64,000 nt of DNA from Cyanobacteria bacterium FACHB-DQ100 (GTDB lineage: Bacteria; Cyanobacteriota; Cyanobacteriia; Leptolyngbyales; Leptolyngbyaceae), in NCBI GenBank assembly GCA_014695195.1, contig JACJNW010000028.1, forward strand, positions 868,001-932,000. The letters run 5' to 3'. Shown here piece by piece: positions 9,808 to 18,195 of the stretch (positions are counted from its first letter, which is position 1; each line of letters opens with the position of its first letter). The notes beneath the pieces are model-generated. The model was not told the origin of the DNA. It did no database searches and was given only the letters and a program-made list of their open reading frames with translations. Made by a program: the position numbers and the translations under genes.

Positions 9808-9945
9808 ATTGCTTACAACCCTTAACCTGTATTATCAAGTGTACAAGAACGAAAATACAAATCGATACCGAGCATCCTAGAGCGAGTTTGCCCATAGTTT
9901 AAGAAATCACAGATTGATCTTAGATTCTCCCAAAGACAGAAATAG

Positions 9946-9991
9946 CGAAATCCCGTAGAGACGTGATTAATCACGTCTCTACGGGATTTCG
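9946..9991. repeat. Perfect 46-bp palindrome of the GTAGAGACG class
   Basis: Two 23-base arms are exact reverse complements with no loop (positions 9946-9968 and 9969-9991); the core is GTAGAGACGTGATT and its mirror. Intergenic palindromes built on GTAGAGACG...CGTCTCTAC are common dispersed repeats in cyanobacterial genomes. It sits between two minus-strand genes, about 45 bp after the lipoprotein gene, and could form a cruciform or an RNA hairpin. Confidence 0.8.
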
Positions 9992-10037
9992 GTCAACGCA
10001 GAATCTGTGGCAGCATTTTTTTGAATTGATATGAACT

Positions 10038-10523
10038 CTACCTCGGTTTGATTAATTGACCCCGATCGGTAAATCGCACCGACTTAATCTTTAAAGCGGG
10101 ATTTTGTGTCAGCGATCGCCGCACGCTACCAAACAGCGATAACTGCTCGCAATTTGCCAGCGAGAGCAGCGATCGACGCGCATTTGGAATCGGGCGGAAA
10201 TCAACAGTCGCAACTCTAGATGCCACTTTGACCCGATATCCTGCCACTCCTAAGCTTTCACTATTTGCCTTTTCCAATGTTTTCGCGATCGCCTGAGTCA
10301 CAGGTTGATTCGCCGCGATCGTCTCTTTTGAGGTGATGAATTTGTTGCACTGGCTATCTAGCTGAAAAATATTTACCGTAATCGTCCTACCACCAGGTTT
10401 AGGAGACGCTTTGGAAGTCGCGACAGCCGGAGAAGGGGAAACTGCAACTGACGGGGGTTCGGGCGATCGACAACCGCTAACAATAAACCAGACTAGATTA
10501 AAAAGAACAAATCCTCGAATCAT
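10038..10523 (-). CDS. Lipoprotein, GerMN-like
   Basis: A 161-residue exported protein. Residues 1-17 form a hydrophobic signal ending in the lipobox FIVSGC, so Cys18 should be lipidated. A Pro/Ser/Ala/Val-rich linker follows (residues ~20-45). The globular part (TITVNIFQLDSQC, then VKVASRVATVDFRPI and LANCEQLSLFGSVRRSLT) resembles the GerMN domain of spore-germination-type lipoproteins, which cyanobacteria also carry. It is probably periplasmic and membrane-tethered; its partner is unknown. It is transcribed alone. Confidence 0.65.
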   Translation of the reverse strand: MIRGFVLFNLVWFIVSGCRSPEPPSVAVSPSPAVATSKASPKPGGRTITVNIFQLDSQCNKFITSKETIAANQPVTQAIAKTLEKANSESLGVAGYRVKVASRVATVDFRPIPNARRSLLSLANCEQLSLFGSVRRSLTQNPALKIKSVRFTDRGQLIKPR

Positions 10524-10823
10524 TTGTGTCGCAACTTATCCTGTTTTTGTGACCCGTAGCTGGAAAGAGAAATGATACCAACTAGGGTAGATCCTTGATC
10601 GCGCTATGGTGCTTCTAAAGACGGGATTTCGCTCTCCGTGTTCTCGGAAACATTGTGAAATTGCTGTTTCAGAGTTAGCATAAACGTAGCAATCCCCGCT
10701 AGGGGTATTGATGTTGAATTCTTCAAAGTTCATGGACGAAGTCCATTTATCTATATCAAAGTACACTTTCTAGCCTGGATGCCTTGGTCTTCCAGCGCGA
10801 GGAAGATCGAGGAGGAAAGTTAA
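10524..10823. other. Spacer between lipoprotein gene and mgtE
   Basis: About 300 bp between divergent genes. Apart from the mgtE ribosome site (GGAGGAAAG just before the start) I see no convincing gene, RNA or repeat. An open frame on the minus strand at 10536-10766 has no family resemblance and is probably chance. No M-box-like magnesium riboswitch structure was recognised. Confidence 0.4.
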
Positions 10824-12176
10824 ATGCTGACTCAAGACAGTCGAGCAACGCTCAGAGGAATTTCGGATCTCAACCGTCTGAAGCTCGAACTCAACGAACT
10901 GCCTGCGGTTGATGTAGGCGATTACATCACCGGACTCGAACCTGAAAAGCAAGCGATTACGTTTCGGCTTCTGAATAAAACTCAGGCAACGGATGTGTTT
11001 GAATATCTGCCGCCCGAAGTTAGAGAGTCGCTGCTGGGTTCTCTGCATAATGCTCAGGTGTGCCAAATTGTTGAATCGATGCGTCCGGACGATCGGGCAG
11101 AGTTGTTCGATGAGTTGCCTGCTGGAATTGTTAAACGCTTGGTGCAACAACTCAGCCCGGAAGAACGGCAAGCCACAGCGACGATTTTGGGCTATGCCGA
11201 AGGAACCGCAGGTCGGGTAATGACGACCGAGTATGTTCGACTGCGACAAGGTTTAACCGTCGGAGAAGCATTGAGCAAAATTCGATTGGCTGACCGGGAT
11301 AAAGAAACGATCTACTACGCCTATGTCACCGACAACAACCGCAAGCTTAAGCAAGTTGTCTCGTTGCGGCAGTTAGTGTTCTCGATCCCCGATGCCAAAA
11401 TTGAAGACATTGGCAGCGATCGCGTGATCAAAGCGCGGACGGAAATGCAGCAAGAGGAAGTGGCGCAATTGATGAAGCGCTATGACTTATTAGCGGTTCC
11501 AGTGGTCGATCGTGAAGATCGGCTGGTTGGGATCATTACCGTCGATGATGTGGTGGACATTCTTGAACAAGAAGCCACCGAAGATATTCAAAAACTCGCG
11601 GGGGGTGGCGGTGATGAGTCATCGCTTTCAACCCCGATCGAAAAGCTGCGAAATCGTGTGCCCTGGCTGTTAGGGATTATGGCGCTGTATATCGGGGCTT
11701 CTAGCGCCATTTCGCCGTTTCAATCGACGATCGCAGCCGTTCCGGTGCTGGCGGTGATTATGCCATTGTTCTCGAATACTGGGGGAACGGTTGGCATTCA
11801 AGCGCTGACGGTAACCATTCGATCGCTTGGTATCGGTGAAGTCACTTCTCAAGACACAATGCGAATTCTGCGAAAAGAACTCCTTGCAGGACTCGGAACC
11901 GCTTTGGCATTGGGTCTAACGATGTTTGTCTTGTCGCTGATTTGGACAAAGCCGGAAGAACGCTGGGTCGGAGTTGTGGCGGCAATCGTTATGGCATCCA
12001 ATAGCATTGTTGCCGTGACCCTCGGAACACTTTTACCAATGGGACTGAAGCGGTTGAAGCTTGATCCGGCTTTGGTTAGCGGGCCGTTAGTGACAACTTT
12101 ATTGGATACGATCGGCTTTATCACCTTCCTCACGCTGATTACATTCAGCTTAAACGTACTGAAACTTCCAACTTAG
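10824..12176 (+). CDS. mgtE: Magnesium transporter MgtE
   Basis: Mg2+ channel of the inner membrane (450 residues). In order: a cytosolic MgtE N-domain (residues ~30-130, with MRPDDRAELFDELP), a pair of CBS domains (~135-255, with the RYDLLAVPVVDREDRLVGIITVDDVVDIL signature), a connecting helix, and five membrane helices from ~285 onward with the conserved PLFSNTGGTVGIQA pore region. Mg2+ binding between the N and CBS domains is known to close the pore. ATG 10824 has a strong GAGGAGG site. It is followed 32 bp later by nurA, possibly co-transcribed. Confidence 0.95.
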   Translation: MLTQDSRATLRGISDLNRLKLELNELPAVDVGDYITGLEPEKQAITFRLLNKTQATDVFEYLPPEVRESLLGSLHNAQVCQIVESMRPDDRAELFDELPAGIVKRLVQQLSPEERQATATILGYAEGTAGRVMTTEYVRLRQGLTVGEALSKIRLADRDKETIYYAYVTDNNRKLKQVVSLRQLVFSIPDAKIEDIGSDRVIKARTEMQQEEVAQLMKRYDLLAVPVVDREDRLVGIITVDDVVDILEQEATEDIQKLAGGGGDESSLSTPIEKLRNRVPWLLGIMALYIGASSAISPFQSTIAAVPVLAVIMPLFSNTGGTVGIQALTVTIRSLGIGEVTSQDTMRILRKELLAGLGTALALGLTMFVLSLIWTKPEERWVGVVAAIVMASNSIVAVTLGTLLPMGLKRLKLDPALVSGPLVTTLLDTIGFITFLTLITFSLNVLKLPT

Positions 12177-12208
12177 CTCTAGGATGAGGGTAGTTCGCAA
12201 TTACTGTC

Positions 12209-13390
12209 ATGCTAGATCTGACAAAACTGGCTCAACAGATGCAAGGGATTAGTCAACAGCTAACCCTAGAGGCAACCGCAACGCGGCAACGGCTCGATCG
12301 CGCAAACTTGCTGATGGCACAAGCGTTCGATCGCCAAGCCGAACTAACTGAGATGCAGCAATTGTGGCGCGATCGGCTGAGTTTTACCGCAGCGATCCCG
12401 ATCGAACCCCTGAATACGCGGATTGCGATCGATCCTGCTCCCTTTGCTCATACCGTAATCGCGACAGATGGTTCTCAGATCGCACCGAGTCATCACGAAA
12501 TTGCTTATTGCTATTTGATTAATGTGGGTCGCATCATTCTGCATTACGGGCAAAGTAAACTCCCCTTGCTCGATAGTTTGCCAGAAGTGTTTTATCGTCC
12601 TGAAGATCTCTACGTTTCTCGACAATGGGGTATTCGGACTGAGGAATGGATGGGCTATCAGCGAACCGCGTTAGAAGTGCAGATGCTTGCAGAATTAGCG
12701 CAGGCGATAATTGATGAAATGAGTGCGCCGACGATTTCGCTGGTAGATGGATCGCTGATTTATTGGTTTTTGGAGCAGTTACCAACTGAGGCTCGCGATC
12801 GTATTCTTACGCCGATTCTTGCTGCTTGGGATCAGTTGAGAGCGATCGAGGTTCCTTTGGTGGGTTATATCAGCGCATCCCGAAGCGGAGAAGCTATGAA
12901 CTTTTTGCGGCTTCAAAGTTGTGCATATCTTGCTCCTGATTGTGCGACGCATTGTAGTGAAGTGGTGGATAGAGCGCCTTGCCAAGTGTTAGATCCGCTC
13001 AAAGATGCGGCAATTTGGGGAATGTTGCTAGAGCCAGGTCAGCGCAGTCCTTTGTGGAAAAGTTCGGCGCGAATTCAAGAGTTTTATGGCGATCATGCCA
13101 TTCATTTTTGCTATGTGAATGTAGGCAGTGAGATTGCGCGAGTTGAGGTTCCTGCTTGGGTGGCAGAGAACTCAGCACTGTTGAATTCTGCATTGAGTTT
13201 GGTTTTAGCTCAGGTGCAGAAAGGATATGGTTATCCGGTTGCTTTGGCAGAAGCGCACAATCAGGCAGTCGTGCGAGGGGGCGATCGTGCGCGATTTTTT
13301 GCCTTGCTGGAACAGCAGATGATCAAAGCCGGCTTGCGAAATGTGGGAACGTCTTACAAAGAAGCGCGAAAGCGCGGCAGCATTGCATAG
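12209..13390 (+). CDS. nurA: NurA-domain nuclease
   Basis: A 393-residue protein with the NurA nuclease fold: VIATDGSQIAPSHH near residue 88 and ISLVDGSLIYWFLEQ near 178 carry the acidic metal-binding aspartates, and SRSGEAMNFLR follows near 226. NurA is a 5'-3' nuclease that in archaea works with the HerA helicase in end resection. No herA lies in this window. The gene sits upstream of DUF29, exonuclease VII and recA genes, so a role in DNA break processing is plausible. The start is ATG at 12209; the N-terminus contains a predicted coiled-coil stretch. Confidence 0.8.
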   Translation: MLDLTKLAQQMQGISQQLTLEATATRQRLDRANLLMAQAFDRQAELTEMQQLWRDRLSFTAAIPIEPLNTRIAIDPAPFAHTVIATDGSQIAPSHHEIAYCYLINVGRIILHYGQSKLPLLDSLPEVFYRPEDLYVSRQWGIRTEEWMGYQRTALEVQMLAELAQAIIDEMSAPTISLVDGSLIYWFLEQLPTEARDRILTPILAAWDQLRAIEVPLVGYISASRSGEAMNFLRLQSCAYLAPDCATHCSEVVDRAPCQVLDPLKDAAIWGMLLEPGQRSPLWKSSARIQEFYGDHAIHFCYVNVGSEIARVEVPAWVAENSALLNSALSLVLAQVQKGYGYPVALAEAHNQAVVRGGDRARFFALLEQQMIKAGLRNVGTSYKEARKRGSIA

Positions 13391-13422
13391 AATTGAGAGA
13401 ATTACAACGCGGTGAGGCTCAC

Positions 13423-13884
13423 ATGAAGACAGAGCTGAAGGTCAGCCAGTCAGAACTGTATGAAGCTGATTATTATTTGTGGATTCAGGACACACTCGAA
13501 AAGTTAAAACATCAGAACTATAGCCAGGTTGATTGGAAGAATCTACTGGATGAGATCGAAGACATTGAAAAAAGTGAACGAAGAAGCCTATCGAGTAATT
13601 TAGTGATTGTTTTATTGCATTTACTGAAGTGGCAATATCAAATCGATCGTCGCTCACAAAGTTGGGAATTGAGTATTGTTGAACATCGGATACGAATCGA
13701 GGAAGCGCTAGAAGATTCTCCAAGTCTTAAAAGCTATCTTACCGAAATTCTTGAGAAGCAGTATCGAAAAGCAACCCGACTTGCAAGCGCAGAAACTGGA
13801 TTATCGATCGAAGATTTTCCTGCTAAATGCCCTTACTCGATCGCTGAAGTTCTAGAGAGTAGTTTAGAGACTTTTGACTGCTAA
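13423..13884 (+). CDS. DUF29 family protein
   Basis: A 153-residue protein typical of the cyanobacterial DUF29 family: [17 protein letters not shown], then [33 protein letters not shown] and a C-terminal [13 protein letters not shown]. All-helical; function unknown, although the family is often found near mobile or defence genes. ATG 13423 is chosen because GGTGAGG precedes it; the frame itself is open further upstream inside nurA. The 3' end overlaps xseB (opposite strand) by 4 bp. Confidence 0.85.
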   Translation: MKTELKVSQSELYEADYYLWIQDTLEKLKHQNYSQVDWKNLLDEIEDIEKSERRSLSSNLVIVLLHLLKWQYQIDRRSQSWELSIVEHRIRIEEALEDSPSLKSYLTEILEKQYRKATRLASAETGLSIEDFPAKCPYSIAEVLESSLETFDC

Positions 13885-14138
13885 AACTCAGCTTCATCGG
13901 TCAACGTTTCAATCAACAAATCCACCTGCTTTTGCCGCTCTGCTAAAAACGATTCACATTGTCTTAAGTATTCAACCGCAGCCGAAAACTCCTCAAACAC
14001 ATCAGCTAATTCCAATTCGCCTGATTCAATCCGCGTCAAAATTTTCTCGACCTTTGCCACCGTCGTTTCATAGTTCCAGGGCTCAGAAGAACGATTCGAT
14101 TTTTGAGCGTTTGCATTAGGAGAGGAATTCATCGGCAA
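13881..14138 (-). CDS. xseB: Exodeoxyribonuclease VII small subunit
   Basis: An 85-residue helical protein with the XseB signature: [31 protein letters not shown], then [15 protein letters not shown]. It binds the XseA stalk to form the single-strand-specific nuclease that trims DNA to oligonucleotides in repair. It lies 20 bp downstream of xseA in the same orientation, so one operon. The last 4 bp overlap the opposing DUF29 gene. An extra ~20-residue polar N-terminus precedes the conserved core. Confidence 0.93.
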   Translation of the reverse strand: MPMNSSPNANAQKSNRSSEPWNYETTVAKVEKILTRIESGELELADVFEEFSAAVEYLRQCESFLAERQKQVDLLIETLTDEAEF

Positions 14139-14158
14139 AAGTTCGATCGCTATTTTAC

Positions 14159-15400
14159 TTATACAGTTTTATCTGCCGATACGTTGGTTACAGTCACATC
14201 AATTTGCCCTTGTCCTAGCTGAATTTTTAAGGTTTCGCCAACCGTTACATCGTTCGTCGATCGCACAATTCCCGATTCTGCCCGAACTACTGCATATCCT
14301 CGCTGTAGAACCGATGCCGGATCAAGCGTAGTCAATTTTTCCTGAAGCATTTGACAGTGTTGCTCTGCAATTTGAAACCGTCTTTGCGTGGATTGAATCA
14401 ATCGTTGACGCAGCCAGGAAATGACTTGTGCTTCTTGTTTCAAAGCACGATCGAGCTTCAATCGAGAGATACGATCGCGCAATCCAGCTAAACGATCGTG
14501 CTCCTCGCTCATGTATTGCAGCATCGCTAGATTGAGCGACTGAACTCGATTGTTGTGAAGCTCATACAAATCCGCCAAACAAGGAACCGCCTGTTCTGCC
14601 GCAGCCGTCGGAGTATGCGCCGCCAGATCTGCCGCCAAATCCGAAAGCGATTCATCGCGCTGATGTCCAATCCCCGCAATCACCGGAATTGGGCAATCCG
14701 CGATCGCTCTCACAACATTTTCATCATTAAAACAGACCATATCTTCGATCGCACCGCCGCCACGTGATATAATTAGTACATCTGCTCTGTTATCTCGCTC
14801 AACCCGTTTGATGGCAGCTACGATCGACAAAGGTGCTTGATCACCCTGTACCAATGCAGGTGAAAACAGCACCCGTAAACCGGGATATCGTCGCTTTAGC
14901 GTTCTTTGAATGTCTCCCCAAGCGGCGGCTTGCGGTGAAGTCACAACCGCTACGGTTTGCGGATGAGTCGGGATCGGGCGCTTGCAATCGGCATCAAACA
15001 GCCCCTCGGCTTCGAGACGGTCCTTGAGTTGACGCGATCGCAGAGCGCGTAAGCCTTCCCCCGCCGGAAGCGCTTGCCAGACGATTAACTGATAGCTGCC
15101 CCGGTGCGGCTGCACATGCACACGACCGAGCAAAATCAACTGTTCACCTGGAGCGGGTAACGTCGCCAACTTATGCAACTGACTATTCCAAACCACACAT
15201 TGGATCGCAGCCTTCGCATCCGGATCTTGCAGCGTGAAAAACAACCCACTGCGATATCGCGTCGCACTCGACACTTCTCCGGTGAGCCAGACTTGGCGCA
15301 GTTGATCATCTTGCTCGATCAGCAACTGAATGTAAGCCGTAAGACCCGCCACCGTCAGGGCGGTATCCGGTACCAACAAGTTCGGCAGTTTCGAGGTCAT
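14159..15400 (-). CDS. xseA: Exodeoxyribonuclease VII large subunit
   Basis: The catalytic subunit of exonuclease VII (413 residues). An N-terminal OB fold (residues ~15-115, [23 protein letters not shown]) is followed by the nuclease domain with [13 protein letters not shown] (~152), [17 protein letters not shown] (~210) and [31 protein letters not shown] (~242), then a coiled-coil stalk and the terminal LQRGYAVV motif. It degrades single-stranded DNA from both ends without metal. It is the first gene of the xseA-xseB operon and diverges from recA across a 162-bp promoter region. Confidence 0.96.
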   Translation of the reverse strand: MTSKLPNLLVPDTALTVAGLTAYIQLLIEQDDQLRQVWLTGEVSSATRYRSGLFFTLQDPDAKAAIQCVVWNSQLHKLATLPAPGEQLILLGRVHVQPHRGSYQLIVWQALPAGEGLRALRSRQLKDRLEAEGLFDADCKRPIPTHPQTVAVVTSPQAAAWGDIQRTLKRRYPGLRVLFSPALVQGDQAPLSIVAAIKRVERDNRADVLIISRGGGAIEDMVCFNDENVVRAIADCPIPVIAGIGHQRDESLSDLAADLAAHTPTAAAEQAVPCLADLYELHNNRVQSLNLAMLQYMSEEHDRLAGLRDRISRLKLDRALKQEAQVISWLRQRLIQSTQRRFQIAEQHCQMLQEKLTTLDPASVLQRGYAVVRAESGIVRSTNDVTVGETLKIQLGQGQIDVTVTNVSADKTV

Positions 15401-15562
15401 TCTCGTTACCCTAGAAGAAGAAATACGAATTGTGCTGAGAGCGGCATCCTCTCTATGCTACAAAGTTTGGCAATTAGGTGATAGTTCGATCGCAATTCGG
15501 CTACAATTGCCCATCCCGTTCTGTCCCCACTCTCTTTTTTCACACCACTTTCTGAGGCGCTA

Positions 15563-16639
15563 ATGGCAACTAAAACTACAGAAACGACCGATAAGCAAAA
15601 AGCCCTAAATCTCGTTCTCACCCAGATCGAGCGCAACTTCGGGAAAGGCAGCATCATGCGCCTGGGCGATGCCACCCGAATGAAAGTAGAAACGATTCCG
15701 ACGGGAGCCTTGACGCTGGATTTGGCGCTGGGTGGTGGTTTACCCAAAGGTCGGGTGATCGAAATCTACGGGCCTGAAAGTTCAGGTAAAACGACGTTGG
15801 CGCTTCATGCGGTCGCAGAAGTGCAAAAGGCTGGCGGCATTGCGGCATACGTGGATGCTGAACACGCGCTTGATCCGAGCTACTCAGCGGCGTTGGGTGT
15901 AGACATTGCGAACCTGCTGATTTCTCAACCGGATACTGGAGAATCGGCGCTGGAAATTGTGGATCAGTTAGTGCGATCGACGGCGGTTGATGTGGTGGTC
16001 GTGGACTCGGTTGCTGCACTGGTTCCCCGCGCTGAAATCGAAGGGGAAATGGGTGACTCTCACATGGGTCTGCAAGCGCGATTAATGAGCCAAGCCCTGC
16101 GGAAAATCACAGGCAACATTGGTAAATCGGGCTGTACGGTGATCTTCATTAACCAGTTGCGTCAGAAGATCGGTGTCACCTACGGTAGCCCAGAAACGAC
16201 CACAGGCGGTCAAGCGCTGAAGTATTACGCTTCGGTGCGGCTCGATATTCGCCGGATTCAAACTTTGAAGAAGGGAACCGAAGAATTTGGAACTCGTGCA
16301 AAGGTGAAGGTGGCGAAGAACAAAGTTGCGCCTCCGTTTAGAATTGCAGAGTTTGACATCATCTTTGGTAAGGGAATCTCGACTTTGGGCTGTCTGGTGG
16401 ATCTGGCTGAAGAAACGAGCGTGATTGTTCGCAAGGGTGCTTGGTACAGCTACAAGGGCGAGAATATCAGTCAAGGTCGCGATAATGCGATCAAGTACAT
16501 GGAAGAGCGCCCAGAACTTGCGAAGGAGCTTGAGCTTCAGGTGCGCGAGAAGTTAGAAATGGGCGCACAGGTGTCTGCGAATTCGGTTGGTCAGGTCGAT
16601 GAGCATGACAGCGAAGAGGAAGTCTTGGACGAAGAATAG
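15563..16639 (+). CDS. recA: Recombinase RecA
   Basis: ATP-dependent strand-exchange protein for homologous recombination and SOS signalling (358 residues, usual length). It has Walker [14 protein letters not shown] (~residue 71), MAW-region VDAEHALDP (~101), Walker [13 protein letters not shown] (~145), the loop-1 segment [20 protein letters not shown] and the family signature [14 protein letters not shown] (~218). The C-terminus ends in an acidic tail. No recognisable LexA box was seen in the short divergent spacer. A strong terminator follows 58 bp after the stop. Confidence 0.98.
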   Translation: MATKTTETTDKQKALNLVLTQIERNFGKGSIMRLGDATRMKVETIPTGALTLDLALGGGLPKGRVIEIYGPESSGKTTLALHAVAEVQKAGGIAAYVDAEHALDPSYSAALGVDIANLLISQPDTGESALEIVDQLVRSTAVDVVVVDSVAALVPRAEIEGEMGDSHMGLQARLMSQALRKITGNIGKSGCTVIFINQLRQKIGVTYGSPETTTGGQALKYYASVRLDIRRIQTLKKGTEEFGTRAKVKVAKNKVAPPFRIAEFDIIFGKGISTLGCLVDLAEETSVIVRKGAWYSYKGENISQGRDNAIKYMEERPELAKELELQVREKLEMGAQVSANSVGQVDEHDSEEEVLDEE

Positions 16640-16696
16640 GAATGAGGGCGATCGTCTTTGTAAGGGGACGATCGTCAAATTTCTTCAAATGATTAG

Positions 16697-16719
16697 GCAG
16701 GCACCACGCCTGCTTTTTT
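16697..16719 (+). terminator. Rho-independent terminator after recA
   Basis: Six-base-pair GC-rich stem GCAGGC/GCCTGC with a 5-base loop followed directly by six Ts: a textbook intrinsic terminator. A second stem (CGATCGTC/GACGATCG) lies just upstream, near 16650-16676. Confidence 0.9.
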
Positions 16720-16776
16720 ATTAGCCTAAATCACGCTAGAAATGAAAAAAGATTAGACAGTAGGCAGAACCAATCA

Positions 16777-17664
16777 GTGAACAAATCAAACCGCTTCGCT
16801 ATAGCTTTGAGTGTTTTGTCGATCGCCTACCTTTCCGCCTGCCTGCTATTATTCATCCTTCAACGCTACCTTATCTATCGACCGAGTTCTCAAATTGCAA
16901 TGTTGCCGAGTGCATCCGAGTTCAAGATGCCTTATCGAGAAGTTTGGATTCCTGTAGGGCACGATCGTATCTACGGTTGGTGGATTCCAGCCCCTTCAAA
17001 TCAAGAGCAATTCATGCCGATCGCAAATGAGCCAACCCGCATTCTCAAATCTTCTAAAGTCATGCTCTACCTTTGTGGAGTCGGACGAAATATGGGAGAT
17101 CATAACTACCTTGCTCGGATGCAAGCATTTCGGCAATTAGGATTTTCAGTTCTAGTGTTTGACTATCGGGGCTACGGTCAGAGTACGGGAAACTTTCCGA
17201 CCGAGAGCCAAGTTTATCAGGATGCTGAAGCGGCTTGGGATTACTTGCAACAAAAAGTTCCGGCGAATCAAGTCGTCATTTACGGGGAATCATTGGGAGG
17301 TGCGATCGCGCTTGAGTTGGCAATCAAACATCCTGATGCAAAGGGCTTAATTCTTCAAAGCTCATTCACTTCGATAGCTGAGGTGACGAAACAGAGAGGT
17401 CTCTTTGGCTTATTTCCGATCGACATTCTCTTAACCGAGCGCTTCAACTCACTCGAAAAGATACGATCGCTCAAGGTTCCAGTTCTGTTCCTGCATGGCA
17501 CTCAAGATTCAGTTGTGCCTGTAAGAATGAGTCAAATGCTGTATGACACTGCGCCTGAATCAAAGCAGCTATTTCTGATTTCTGGGGCTGATCATGTAAG
17601 AATTTATCAACCTGGAAACAACTCGTATCTAAGAGCAATTAAAAGATTTGTGGATTCGCTGTAA
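16777..17664 (+). CDS. Membrane-anchored alpha/beta hydrolase (BEM46/ABHD13-like)
   Basis: A 295-residue serine hydrolase. A single N-terminal membrane helix (residues ~8-29) is followed by a short cap and an alpha/beta fold: oxyanion-side LYLCGVGRNMGDH, VFDYRGYGQSTG, nucleophile elbow GESLGG, then HGTQDSVVP (acid) and GADHVRIY (His). This layout matches the BEM46/ABHD13 group. The substrate is unknown. The start is GTG 16777 with only a weak ribosome site. It lies alone between the recA terminator and a decayed toxin-antitoxin locus. Confidence 0.85.
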   Translation: MNKSNRFAIALSVLSIAYLSACLLLFILQRYLIYRPSSQIAMLPSASEFKMPYREVWIPVGHDRIYGWWIPAPSNQEQFMPIANEPTRILKSSKVMLYLCGVGRNMGDHNYLARMQAFRQLGFSVLVFDYRGYGQSTGNFPTESQVYQDAEAAWDYLQQKVPANQVVIYGESLGGAIALELAIKHPDAKGLILQSSFTSIAEVTKQRGLFGLFPIDILLTERFNSLEKIRSLKVPVLFLHGTQDSVVPVRMSQMLYDTAPESKQLFLISGADHVRIYQPGNNSYLRAIKRFVDSL

Positions 17665-17768
17665 TGTCGGGGATTTTAGCGATTGCCTCTTTCACACTCC
17701 AGCTCTTCTAGAAGTAGTGTTGAAAACCTACTATAATGCTGGCAGACTCTTAGCTTTTGTGCATTCTT

Positions 17769-17981
17769 ATGACTTCTTAGCAACTTGAAGAACGCTTTCA
17801 ACAGCTCGAAGCGCGAGTTGCAGCTTTGAAGTCAGAACTTGCACAGATGAAGCAACTACTGTCTGGCGTGACCCAGAAACAGTCCCCTTGGTGGCAACAG
17901 ATTGCAGGCAGCTTTGAGAATGATCCAAATTTTAATGAAGCGGTTCGCCTTGGACAAGAATGGCGCAAATCTGCGGAATAG
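17769..17981 (+). pseudogene. Broken antitoxin gene of a VapBC-like pair
   Basis: Starting at ATG 17769 the codons read Met-Thr-Ser-stop (TAG 17778), and the frame then continues open to 17981 with QLEERFQQLEARVAALKSEL, a leucine-rich coiled coil, then PWWQQIAGSFENDPNFNEAVRLGQEWR. That coiled-coil plus PWW/GSF(x)NDP/A-R-LG(x)(E)-(W/Y)R layout is the usual antitoxin partner of cyanobacterial DTDHLS-type PIN toxins. The in-frame TAG sits where such proteins commonly have Gln (CAG to TAG). Restart from a later codon is possible, but no ATG with a ribosome site is obvious. Confidence 0.75.
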
Positions 17982-17996
17982 GTCACAGATTGCAAA

Positions 17997-18149
17997 ATGT
18001 ATATTCTTGATACTGACCATCTCAGCCTAATTCAGCGTGATGGGCAAGAGGGAAAACGAATTCGGGCTGCGATCGTTGCTTGTGTTGCTGAAGCTGAATA
18101 TCTAATTCACCCACCTCGGTTGCAGAGTTTTAAACAAAAAAGCTGGTAG
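17997..18149 (+). pseudogene. vapC: Truncated PIN-domain (VapC) toxin
   Basis: Fifteen bases after the antitoxin frame, ATG 17997 opens MYILDTDHLSLIQRDGQEG, the N-terminal strand and first acidic residue of a VapC PIN ribonuclease. After about 36 residues the similarity stops and the frame ends at 18149 (50 codons against ~130 for a full toxin). The remaining acidic active-site residues are missing, so it should be inactive. Its tail runs into the dnaK terminator, suggesting that a deletion removed the rest. Confidence 0.8.
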
Positions 18150-18172
18150 CTCCAGCAAAGGAAACTACCAGC
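18135..18172 (-). terminator. Rho-independent terminator of dnaK
   Basis: On the minus strand an 8-bp stem GCTGGTAG/CTACCAGC with a 15-base loop is followed by a run of six Ts, 23 bases after the dnaK stop codon. Confidence 0.85.
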
Positions 18173-18195
18173 CTCAATCACAATCAAACTAGAGT

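Noticed and set aside
10536-10766. Minus-strand 76-codon frame upstream of mgtE
   Set aside because: No recognisable motif, and it occupies the divergent promoter region; probably chance.
15401-15562. LexA/SOS box ahead of recA
   Set aside because: No convincing cyanobacterial SOS-box palindrome is visible.
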